This document shows, in pieces, positions 1 through 6,416 of a DNA stretch of 7,972 bases. Both the position numbers and the translations under genes were made by a program. Position 1 is the first letter of the stretch. Each line of letters starts with the position of its first letter. The notes beneath the pieces are model-generated. The model did no database searches. It was given only the letters and a program-made list of their open reading frames with translations, and was not told where the DNA came from. Source of the DNA: CAYVDH01 sp964450355 (GTDB lineage: Bacteria; Bacteroidota; Bacteroidia; NS11-12g; UBA955); assembly GCA_964450355.1 (NCBI GenBank), contig CAYVDH010000166.1:1-7972 (forward strand), given 5' to 3'.

Positions 1-18
1 CAATATAAATTGTATAAA

Positions 19-52
19 AAAAACACCTCAGAAATATCTCTGAGGTGTTTTT
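19..52 (-). terminator. Intrinsic terminator of the giant surface-protein gene
   Basis: A perfect 14-bp stem (19-32 pairing with 39-52, core ACACCTCAGA / TCTGAGGTGT) encloses a 6-base loop. Read on the minus strand the hairpin runs into an uninterrupted T tract (complement of the A run at 15-22). It lies 24 bases beyond the stop codon of the minus-strand gene, where a rho-independent terminator belongs. The plus-strand side also has a short T run after the stem, so it may work in both directions and also protect against transcription arriving from the left. Confidence 0.9.
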
Positions 53-76
53 GAATTTTATAAAGTCATTATTGAA

Positions 77-3000
77 TTATCTCACAATAACCAATTTACT
101 GGTACCAATCACTTTGTTGTTTTTTACTACATTGATGAAATAGACACCTTGTTGCCATTCTGTAGTATTGATTAGCAACGATTTTTTAATGATTTCATTT
201 TCATAAGTTGTAACTAGTTTGCCATTGATATCGTACACATTAAATGAAACTAAACCATTTTCATCTGCAAATTTATAATCAATAGTTACCATGTCGTTTG
301 CAGGATTTGGATACATCACTACATTGAATGCTTCGTTGATGTTGGTTATTACTTTGGTGTGATTGTCACATGGTGGTAAAGCCATGCAGATATCTTGCCA
401 ACAAGTTTTTCCAGTAGCCACTTCAGTTAATAGTACTTTGAAACAAATGATGTTGGTAGTAGGACTATTTGGCGTGAATAAAACATTGAAAGTTTGCATT
501 CCACTTGCTATTGGATTTGGAGTTACTGAACCAAATGTTCCTGCGGCTATAGGCATTATGGTAACATTGGCATTGCCAGGAAAAGGATTAAACACAGTGA
601 TATCTAAATCGTATGTCCATGTGCCATTTGAGTTTTCTTTTTCGCAATGAGCACAGAAACCATATACTTCTAATTCACAACTGTCTTTGCAAGGTTTGTA
701 TTGCGCTTTTACAGAATCTTTGCATATTTTTCCAGTCACTGCGTCATAACCATATAAATAAATAGTGATAAAGCTGTTGTAAGGAGGTAAATCAGTGTAG
801 GTGAAGCAAAGGTTTTGTAAACCATTGTTGATAGTTACAGGGTTAGGAACAAAAGTGCCAGATGGAGTGCTTAATGTTAATGTAGAACCATTGCTGCCTC
901 CCCAATTGACATCCATACAAACATAATATTGTGGATTGCCACTTCCATCATAGCCAGCACAATTGAATTTAGTGATTTTACCTTTTAATTTACAATCCTT
1001 GGCTTCACATGGTGGCAATTCAATGCAAATGGTAGTATCGCATTTTTGATTTGTATTGTAAATAACCACATTAAAACAGGCAAAAGTATTGATAGGAGGA
1101 GTATCTTCAAATGTGGCAGTAACTGTGTTTATTCCTGCTGCAAGTGTTAGAGGACTTATGCTAGAAATGGTGCCTTGTGGAGATGAAATGGAAATACCTG
1201 CACCTGCTCCCAATGAGTTATTAAGTGTAAATGTTAAGCTGTAAGTTTGATTTCCAGCAGATGAAACTGGGCCACATACTATTTCAGCATTTAGGTTCAA
1301 TTTACAACCACCGCATTTTACAAAAGTGATATCAATTGGGTCTGAAGTAATTGTGCAACCTGCTGCTGAAGTAATTTTTACTTTGTATGAGCCAGATTGA
1401 TATAAAGGAATGTGTATGGTGTCATTTGTTGCCCAAGCAATTGGCACATTGTTGTAATACCATTGGTAGGCGGCATATCCAGGAGGTGCATACCACACCA
1501 GTTTACTTACTGTGTCACATATTTCATAACAACCTATCATGAGTCCGCACAAATCTGGTAATGGTTCTACTATTTTAGTGTCTGTAGCAGTACAACCAAA
1601 AGTGTCAACAACAGTAACGGTGTAACTTTGAGCCATAGAAACATAAATAGAATCGTTCATTGAGCCTGTGCTCCAATACATGTAGGCTAAATTGGTGGAT
1701 GTGCTTGTGGCATACAATAAATTCATGACACCAGAGCATAGGGTAGGATTCGCATTGATAGTTACATTTGGTAAAGAATGAACAGTGATGTTTAATGTAT
1801 CGCTTCCATAACAAGTATCAGCACTTTGTATATTTACCACTATAGAGTATGTGCCAAGGCTACCTGCATAATAATTTAAACTTGGAGAAGAACCAGCAAA
1901 GACCCCATTTACTGTCCAGTTATAAATTGTTCCAGGTACATTAGGGTAAGTGACATTGTATGTATATTGGTTGTATAAGCAGGTTTCTTTTTTGCCAACA
2001 ATTTGCGGCTTAGGTCTGCTTTTTACTAAAACATTAATGCTATTACTTCGTGCAAAACAGCCTTTAGAGTCGTTGACATCGACATAGTATGTGCCTGTTT
2101 GTTTTACCCAAATGAAATTAGATGTAGCGATATTGCTCCACAAATAACTGTATGCAGGATATCCTCCACTGGCGCTGACATTAAGTTTTACTGAATCGCC
2201 TTCACAATACCTCAATGGTCCTGAAGCAAAAATTGAAGCATTTAAATTATTGACTAAAACTTTTACATTTCTCTTAGCGGTATCAATGCAACCAAGCGCG
2301 TTTACTATGGTCAAGGTAACAGTGTATGTTCCCGATGCTGAATAACTTCTGATTGGGTTGTTGATTAAAGAAGTTGCTCCATCTCCAAATGTCCAACTAC
2401 TGCTGCTGTATGTTCCTGTACTTGTATTAAAGAATTGTACTGGTTTGCCAACGCATACTGAATCTACTACGGTGAATTTAGCATTTGGTAAAGCATTTAT
2501 AACTATGTTTTTTGTGATGGTACAAATACCACCAACAATCAAAGACACAGTATAAGTTCCAGGAGCTAAATTTTTAATTGGATTTTTAAGGGTACTGGTA
2601 TATCCTCCAGGCATGATTAACCAGCTCCAAGATGGGGCAGGATAACCTGATAGAATTTTTGTTGTATTGACAAATTTTACTTTTACTGAATCTGAATTGT
2701 TGACACAATATGCAGAGTCGAAAAAGTTAGGTATGTACTTAATGGTATCCACTTTATACATACAGATGTTACAATAACCAGTTCCAGAAGTATTAGGCAC
2801 ATCGGCACACAATTGAACACGGTAATAGCCCGGTTCGGTGAAAGTGTGAGCTGTGTTAGTACCTGATGCTAGAGTGGAATTAAATGGATCGTCAAAGTTC
2901 CAAGTAGGGTTAATGACTCCAGGAGATAACAAGGCATTAAAACTATCTTTACTGCAACCTTGCCTGATTCTGTTGTAATTGATAGTGTATGCTTGAGGTT

Positions 3001-5686
3001 TACAACCTGTATTACAAGTGGTGGTATCCATTGAGATGGCATTACTGGTATCGGAGCAACCAAAAGAGTTGATGCCTACCACATAATAAGTATTAAGAGT
3101 TGTAGAATTGTAAGAAGTGCCTGTAGCTCCAAATATACTTCCGCTGTTGTTGTACCATTGATATGTTGTAGTTAAAGAAGGAGAAGCTATATAAAAAGTG
3201 TTGTTATATGGAGGAGCACAATACAAATTTGGTTGAGGAGTAGAAATCGTAATGTTTGGTTTTGGATGAATGGAAATAGGTTTTGTTACTATGACAGTAC
3301 CTGCACAAGAGCCACCATAAGTAGCGGTGAGTGTAATGATTTTAGGTCCTGAGCTAAGATACATATGAGTTACTGGGGTTCCACTGCCAGTAAATCCATC
3401 GCCAAAATCCCAAGAATAAGATGCAGCTCCACTACCACTGATAGTTACTAAAGTGCCTTGACATGCAGAGTTGGGAGCAGTAATGATTGGTGCAGGTGGC
3501 AAACTTAATGTAACCAATACAGAGTCTTTGCGACTAACACCACATGCGGTACGTTTAAGCACTAACCATGCAGTGCCTGAATAATTATTCCATTGAACAC
3601 TAATGTTTGGAGAATTTTGTCCAGTATTGACACTTCCAGCGATGCTTGGGTTAATGCTCCATTGGAATAATGTTCCTTGAGAGCTGGTAGAATAACTTTG
3701 GTTGCTGTTTGGACATGGGTTTAAATTACCAGTTATTACAGAAGGAGTGAGTGGTAAAAGGCTGTTTACATTTAAGGTGATTGCACTAGATTTGCATCCA
3801 GTAACTGGGTCGATTTGAACAGCATTTATGCTATAAGGTCCACTTGGTCCCCACACCACACTGATGGTATTGCCAACACCCGATGATGGTGTTCCATTGG
3901 TTACTTGCCAACCGACACTGTAATTACCTCCTGATGTAAAGGCAGTGTACATGTATGCATTGTTTGGGCATACAAATAATGAGCCTTTGATGCTATCCAC
4001 TGCAGGTGGAAGAGGATTAACTGTGATTTTAAATTTTTGAGGATTGTTACAATATTGGTTAGCTAAATCGTTGGCAGTGATGATGAAAGTTCCGGGTCCA
4101 TAAGTCCATAATCCAGAATATGGGAAATTACCAACAATGGTATTGGATGCTACTAATACATTTGATGAATTGTGAATTGTCCAATAAATGTTATTAGGTG
4201 AAGGAGAAATATTAACTCCAAAATTTTGATTGACACAAATGGTTGATGAACCAAATAAAAACATTTCTGGTTTTACACTCACGTTAACAGAAGATTGCCC
4301 TCCACAACTTAAGCTAGGAATTGCTCCTGGTGTGTTGTGATAATAAGTAGCAGTAACCGCACCAGTAATGGTAGGGCTGTAATAACAAACTTGCACTTCG
4401 TGCACATTGATTGAATCGGTAAGAACAGTAGCACCTGCAGGAAAGGTCCATTTAATGCTATCGATAGGAATATCACAACTTAGGTGATAAGTATAACATT
4501 GACCTAAGCATACATTTGAAGGACCTGATAAAGTAGCATTAGGTGAAATGATAGGAACAAAAACAGTGGTAGGAGCATTGCAAAATCCTGGACAATTTAC
4601 GGATAGTGTAATGCTTCCGGGACCAGTACTGCCCCAATTTACAGTAAAAATAGAATCGTTAGTTGGCCCAACGGGAGTTCCATTGGTAACGCTCCAATTG
4701 TAAGTGCCACAAGCAGTAGCATTGGTATGATAAGTTACAGTAGTGCCAGGACATACTGTGCTAATACAATAGATTTCAGGTCCTACATCGTTGCTGACAA
4801 CAATGGTAGCATAAGAAGTGTCTTTACAATGGCATTCGTTTTCAACAATTAACATAGCAGTGTATGTTCCTGAGGTAGAATAGGCATGGCTGCTGTTGCC
4901 CCATGTAGGGCCGGGTAAAAAATCAGTGCCACCATCGCCAAAATACCAACTAAAACTTGCAATTGGACTTCCAACTCCGGGGGTAGATTGGTTAATGAAT
5001 TGTACGACTTGGTTTTTACATACATTGACTACTAAACCTGTAGGTCCGGGTAAGGTGGTGAATTTAGATTTTGGTTTGCCTACAATGTCAATACACACTT
5101 CTACTTCTTTTTCACATCCATAAGCATTAATTTCTTTAACTTTTACAGTTCCTACGCCTACTCCAGTCCAATAGACATTGAGTACATTAGAACTGCTACT
5201 CCAGATGGCTGAGCCAGTAACGGTCCATACATAAGTACTTCCAGCATGAAAAGGAGTGCTGTACTGTATGGAAGTAGAATCACAGGCAACCAAACAAGCT
5301 GTTTCATCTTTTCTGGTATTGCCTTTTCTGCCTCCACATCCAGCGATAAAAGAAGGAGTAATTACAGGAGAAGGTTTGCCGTGAATAGTGACATTGTAAG
5401 AGACTGTGCAAATGACGTTGTTAAGAGCGTCTTTTACTGCAACGGTAACGGTGCCAGAGCCAGTGTTTGACCATGCTACACTGACTGTGCTGCCTGAGCC
5501 GATGACGGTGCCACCTCCTGAAGCGTTCCAAATGTAGGACGAGCCAGTGACACCTACCGTGTAGGTTGTTGTTTGATTTTCGCAGACATTAGCTAAGCCT
5601 GTAATGGTACAAGAAGCTTTGGCATTGATTGCAAATGCCGAGACTGAGATTAAAAAAAGCAATGTTTTTAAGTAGTTTTTTATCAT
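77..5686 (-). CDS. Giant secreted PKD/Ig-like multi-domain protein with T9SS type A C-terminal sorting domain
   Basis: The product is 1869 residues, probably exported by Sec, moved across the outer membrane by the type IX secretion system, and then anchored or released. Residues 1-24 form a signal peptide (basic start, LLFLISVSAFAI core, AKA cleavage site before S25). Residues 25 to about 1456 are roughly 17 beta-sandwich modules of 70-100 residues. Classical PKD modules carry YFGDG (248-252), WDFGDG (759-764) and WTFGDG (1098-1103), with a degenerate WNFDDP at 929-934. The others are PKD-like or Ig-like, with cores such as YQWYNN (842-847), YLWSN (1181-1185), YNWTVNG (1255-1261) and YQWYYNN (1407-1413). 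Residues 1461-1773 are three Cys-rich repeats. The end is a sorting domain with YPNPA (1792-1796), NGKLV (1821-1825), GVYFINV (1847-1853) and a final KLVIVR. No catalytic domain is visible, so a structural, adhesive or matrix role is inferred. The ATG at 5686 is chosen because the signal peptide begins there; an A-rich stretch precedes it instead of a Shine-Dalgarno site. A terminator follows and no operon partner lies downstream, so it is probably monocistronic. Family-level confidence is high; specific function is unknown. Confidence 0.95.
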   Translation of the reverse strand: MIKNYLKTLLFLISVSAFAINAKASCTITGLANVCENQTTTYTVGVTGSSYIWNASGGGTVIGSGSTVSVAWSNTGSGTVTVAVKDALNNVICTVSYNVTIHGKPSPVITPSFIAGCGGRKGNTRKDETACLVACDSTSIQYSTPFHAGSTYVWTVTGSAIWSSSSNVLNVYWTGVGVGTVKVKEINAYGCEKEVEVCIDIVGKPKSKFTTLPGPTGLVVNVCKNQVVQFINQSTPGVGSPIASFSWYFGDGGTDFLPGPTWGNSSHAYSTSGTYTAMLIVENECHCKDTSYATIVVSNDVGPEIYCISTVCPGTTVTYHTNATACGTYNWSVTNGTPVGPTNDSIFTVNWGSTGPGSITLSVNCPGFCNAPTTVFVPIISPNATLSGPSNVCLGQCYTYHLSCDIPIDSIKWTFPAGATVLTDSINVHEVQVCYYSPTITGAVTATYYHNTPGAIPSLSCGGQSSVNVSVKPEMFLFGSSTICVNQNFGVNISPSPNNIYWTIHNSSNVLVASNTIVGNFPYSGLWTYGPGTFIITANDLANQYCNNPQKFKITVNPLPPAVDSIKGSLFVCPNNAYMYTAFTSGGNYSVGWQVTNGTPSSGVGNTISVVWGPSGPYSINAVQIDPVTGCKSSAITLNVNSLLPLTPSVITGNLNPCPNSNQSYSTSSQGTLFQWSINPSIAGSVNTGQNSPNISVQWNNYSGTAWLVLKRTACGVSRKDSVLVTLSLPPAPIITAPNSACQGTLVTISGSGAASYSWDFGDGFTGSGTPVTHMYLSSGPKIITLTATYGGSCAGTVIVTKPISIHPKPNITISTPQPNLYCAPPYNNTFYIASPSLTTTYQWYNNSGSIFGATGTSYNSTTLNTYYVVGINSFGCSDTSNAISMDTTTCNTGCKPQAYTINYNRIRQGCSKDSFNALLSPGVINPTWNFDDPFNSTLASGTNTAHTFTEPGYYRVQLCADVPNTSGTGYCNICMYKVDTIKYIPNFFDSAYCVNNSDSVKVKFVNTTKILSGYPAPSWSWLIMPGGYTSTLKNPIKNLAPGTYTVSLIVGGICTITKNIVINALPNAKFTVVDSVCVGKPVQFFNTSTGTYSSSSWTFGDGATSLINNPIRSYSASGTYTVTLTIVNALGCIDTAKRNVKVLVNNLNASIFASGPLRYCEGDSVKLNVSASGGYPAYSYLWSNIATSNFIWVKQTGTYYVDVNDSKGCFARSNSINVLVKSRPKPQIVGKKETCLYNQYTYNVTYPNVPGTIYNWTVNGVFAGSSPSLNYYAGSLGTYSIVVNIQSADTCYGSDTLNITVHSLPNVTINANPTLCSGVMNLLYATSTSTNLAYMYWSTGSMNDSIYVSMAQSYTVTVVDTFGCTATDTKIVEPLPDLCGLMIGCYEICDTVSKLVWYAPPGYAAYQWYYNNVPIAWATNDTIHIPLYQSGSYKVKITSAAGCTITSDPIDITFVKCGGCKLNLNAEIVCGPVSSAGNQTYSLTFTLNNSLGAGAGISISSPQGTISSISPLTLAAGINTVTATFEDTPPINTFACFNVVIYNTNQKCDTTICIELPPCEAKDCKLKGKITKFNCAGYDGSGNPQYYVCMDVNWGGSNGSTLTLSTPSGTFVPNPVTINNGLQNLCFTYTDLPPYNSFITIYLYGYDAVTGKICKDSVKAQYKPCKDSCELEVYGFCAHCEKENSNGTWTYDLDITVFNPFPGNANVTIMPIAAGTFGSVTPNPIASGMQTFNVLFTPNSPTTNIICFKVLLTEVATGKTCWQDICMALPPCDNHTKVITNINEAFNVVMYPNPANDMVTIDYKFADENGLVSFNVYDINGKLVTTYENEIIKKSLLINTTEWQQGVYFINVVKNNKVIGTSKLVIVR
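80..334 (-). other. T9SS type A C-terminal sorting domain of the giant protein
   Basis: Residues about 1785-1869. The domain shows the usual order of conserved blocks: YPNPA (1792-1796) after an F-N-V-V lead, a strand with TIDY, then F-N-V-Y-D-I-N-G-K-L-V (1815-1825), then W-x-x-G-V-Y-F-I-N-V (1844-1853), and a terminal strand K-L-V-I-V-R. In this family the domain directs cargo to the T9SS translocon and is normally removed by a sortase-like protease when cargo is attached to anionic LPS. No T9SS machinery gene is in the window, so the system must be encoded elsewhere. Confidence 0.92.
368..1306 (-). repeat. Three Cys-rich protein repeats (~105 residues each) before the sorting domain
   Basis: Within the giant protein, residues 1461-1560, 1565-1666 and 1670-1773 share one plan. 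Each opens with C-x-L, has a second Cys 8-11 residues later and a Y/V strand, then G-T-[FI] with a nearby P and a G before a T/Q-x-x-x-x-x-F strand. A C-F (or I-I-C-F) strand follows in the outer two, and a closing C-x(4)-C-x-x-L-P-P-C ends repeats 1 and 3; repeat 2 closes with Y-K-P-C. Cys positions include 1461, 1471, 1537, 1549, 1554, 1560; 1565, 1576, 1590, 1627, 1655, 1666; 1670, 1678, 1681, 1748, 1762, 1767, 1773. The opening Cys residues are spaced 104-105 apart. The repeats are diverged and show no near-identical DNA. I do not recognise this module; disulfide-stabilised beta-domains forming a stalk next to the anchor is inference. Confidence 0.7.
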
Positions 5687-5723
5687 AAAGTTTTTTTGTT
5701 TAAGTTGTAAAACTAAGTTATAG

Positions 5724-5753
5724 CAACGATAAGAGAGAGAGAGTCAAGTTAAA
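5724..5753 (-). promoter_or_regulatory. Candidate Bacteroidota-type promoter of the giant surface-protein gene
   Basis: On the minus strand a -7 box TATCGTTG (5731 to 5724) matches the known Bacteroidota consensus TAnnTTTG at all but one fixed position. A TTTA (5753 to 5750) stands 18 bases upstream in place of the -33 TTTG box. This predicts transcription starting around 5717 and a leader of about 30 bases. A weaker alternative -7 box, TCGATTTG at 5789 to 5782, has no well-spaced -33 box. This is a consensus match only. Confidence 0.35.
5733..5743. repeat. GA/CT dinucleotide tract inside the candidate promoter spacer
   Basis: The plus strand reads GAGAGAGAGAG, which is five and a half dinucleotide units. 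On the strand of the giant gene it is a CT run lying wholly between the candidate -33 and -7 boxes. The tract is directly visible; its position relative to the promoter depends on the promoter call. Confidence 0.75.
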
Positions 5754-5880
5754 TTTAAAAAGTAAAGAATCGTGTTTCTAATTTAGTTTTACAAATCGAT
5801 AGACGAAGGTATAAAAAAAAATGTGACACCATAAATTAATTTTGTCTTTTAATGACATTTTTATGACAATTGGATGTTTT

Positions 5881-5992
5881 AGAAGTAAGAAATTAGAAGT
5901 TAGAAGTAAGAAATTAGAAGTTAGAAGTAAGAAATTAGAAGTTAGAAGTTAGAAATTAGAAGTTAGAAGTAAGAAGTAAGAAGTAAGAAGTA
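5881..5992. repeat. Seven-base tandem repeat array, AGAAGTT family (16 units)
   Basis: Sixteen consecutive heptamers run without interruption. The first twelve make four 21-base units at 5881-5901, 5902-5922, 5923-5943 and 5944-5964, each with the heptamers AGAAGTA, AGAAATT and AGAAGTT in that order. Units 1-3 are identical, and unit 4 differs by A to T at its seventh base. The last four heptamers (5965-5992) are all AGAAGTA, followed by degenerate AGAAC words to 6005. The plus strand has no C from 5868 to 5996. Three heptamers equal 21 bases, about two turns of B-DNA. Function unknown. Confidence 0.95.
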
Positions 5993-6036
5993 AGAACGCA
6001 GAACGAATAACCATTAAACATTAACAATTTAACCAA

Positions 6037-6117
6037 TAACAATTTACTAATTTATAGATTTTTGAATTTTTAACCTTTAAATTTATAATTTTAATCTTGC
6101 CCCTCAACCATTAACCA
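6037..6117. repeat. 81-base direct repeat, copy A
   Basis: This copy matches 6176-6256 at 80 of 81 positions; the one difference is T at 6055 against C at 6194. The offset between copies is 139 bases. It consists of a short TAACAATTTACTAA entry, an AT-rich core, the word AATCTTGCCCCTC, and the first heptamers of the following AACCATT array. It is preceded by four or five degenerate heptamers of the same family (6007-6040). Confidence 0.95.
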
Positions 6118-6173
6118 TTAACCATTAACCAATAACAATTAACCAATAACCATTAACCATTAACCAATAACAA
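6104..6173. repeat. Seven-base tandem repeat array, TTAACCA family (10 units)
   Basis: Ten heptamers in perfect register: TCAACCA once, TTAACCA six times, ATAACCA once and ATAACAA twice. An extra T at 6174 then shifts the register, followed by TTAACAA leading into the second copy of the long repeat. The plus strand contains no G here. Confidence 0.93.
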
Positions 6174-6175
6174 TT

Positions 6176-6256
6176 TAACAATTTACTAATTTACAGATTT
6201 TTGAATTTTTAACCTTTAAATTTATAATTTTAATCTTGCCCCTCAACCATTAACCA
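6176..6256. repeat. 81-base direct repeat, copy B
   Basis: This is the second copy of the element at 6037-6117, with a single substitution (C at 6194). The near identity of an unremarkable AT-rich core points to a recent tandem duplication of a 139-base unit (core plus heptamer array), to gene conversion, or to selection on the core. Confidence 0.95.
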
Positions 6257-6298
6257 ATAACCATTAACCAATAACCATTAACCATTAACCATTAACCA
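6243..6298. repeat. Seven-base tandem repeat array, TTAACCA family (8 units)
   Basis: Eight heptamers in register: TCAACCA, then TTAACCA five times and ATAACCA twice, intermixed. They follow copy B of the long repeat just as the ten-unit array follows copy A, so array length differs between the two copies. There is no G on the plus strand. Confidence 0.93.
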
Positions 6299-6321
6299 AT
6301 CTACAATAAATCTAAATTTTT

Positions 6322-6362
6322 ACCGTTTTTAAAAAAAATCGACCGTTTTTAAAACAGTTCTT
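6322..6362 (+). promoter_or_regulatory. Candidate LytTR operator upstream of the response-regulator gene
   Basis: The 13-base word ACCGTTTTTAAAA occurs at 6322-6334 and again at 6342-6354, a 20-base period. Against the published AgrA-type LytTR half-site [TA][AC][CA]GTTN[AG][TG], ACCGTTTTT fits 8 of 9 positions at both places, and ACAGTTCTT (6354-6362) also fits 8 of 9. A further GTTTTTAAAA lies at 6367-6376. LytTR proteins bind paired direct repeats about two helical turns apart; 20 bases is slightly short of the usual 21-22. The sites lie just upstream of the candidate promoter, as expected for an activator. The repeats are seen directly; their role is inferred. Confidence 0.4.
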
Positions 6363-6363
6363 T

Positions 6364-6391
6364 TTTGTTTTTAAAAGTCGGTTCAATTTTG
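6364..6391 (+). promoter_or_regulatory. Candidate promoter of the response-regulator gene
   Basis: TTTG at 6364-6367 and CAATTTTG at 6384-6391 resemble the Bacteroidota -33 and -7 boxes, with one mismatch in the -7 box and a spacer of 16, shorter than usual. Transcription would begin near 6398, giving a leader of about 20-30 bases. The match is weak. Confidence 0.3.
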
Positions 6392-6416
6392 TTGCTAATA
6401 CCATCAATTAAGAATA

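Larger units (their letters stand above)
5687..6416. other. 730-base intergenic region between divergent genes
   Basis: No gene is supportable here. The seven-base arrays are closed in every frame: the one plus frame that reads R-S-K-K-L-E-V through the first three 21-base units meets TAG in the fourth, and the matching minus frame meets TAA there. From left to right the region holds the 5' region and candidate promoter of the giant gene (5687-5760), a nondescript AT-rich stretch with three TGACA words (5761-5880), a C-free heptamer array (5881-5996), a G-poor heptamer and long-repeat block (6006-6300), and the candidate control region of the response regulator (6320-6416). Confidence 0.85.

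Noticed and set aside
363..650. Plus-strand 95-codon open frame, and similar frames at 2358-2555, 4896-5123 and 5246-5470
   Set aside because: All lie inside the giant gene on the opposite strand, and their products show no domain or signal; they are shadows of its codon pattern.
1605..1814. Minus-strand open frames at 1605-1814 and 2869-3063
   Set aside because: They overlap the giant gene in another frame of the same strand and have no credible start or domain.
5881..5996. A repetitive coding sequence (R-S-K-K-L-E-V repeats) in the 21-base units
   Set aside because: The open frame meets TAG in the fourth unit, the other plus frames stop inside every unit, and the minus frames also stop. 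There is no start signal.
6037..6256. Insertion sequence or transposon ends
   Set aside because: The repeats are direct, not inverted, with no transposase and no target-site duplication.
5881..6300. CRISPR-like array
   Set aside because: The repeats are directly tandem seven-base words with no unique spacers of regular length, no palindromic repeat and no cas genes.
6001..6300. Telomere-like repeats (similar to AACCCTA heptamers)
   Set aside because: The array is internal, lacks runs of three C or G in its units, and is flanked by ordinary bacterial genes; the likeness is only the period and base content.
6341..6383. Hairpin terminator or attenuator (ACCG...CGGT flanking TTTTTAAAA words)
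   Set aside because: The arms pair only after indels, the loop is long, and no T tract follows in the right place; the direct-repeat reading fits better.
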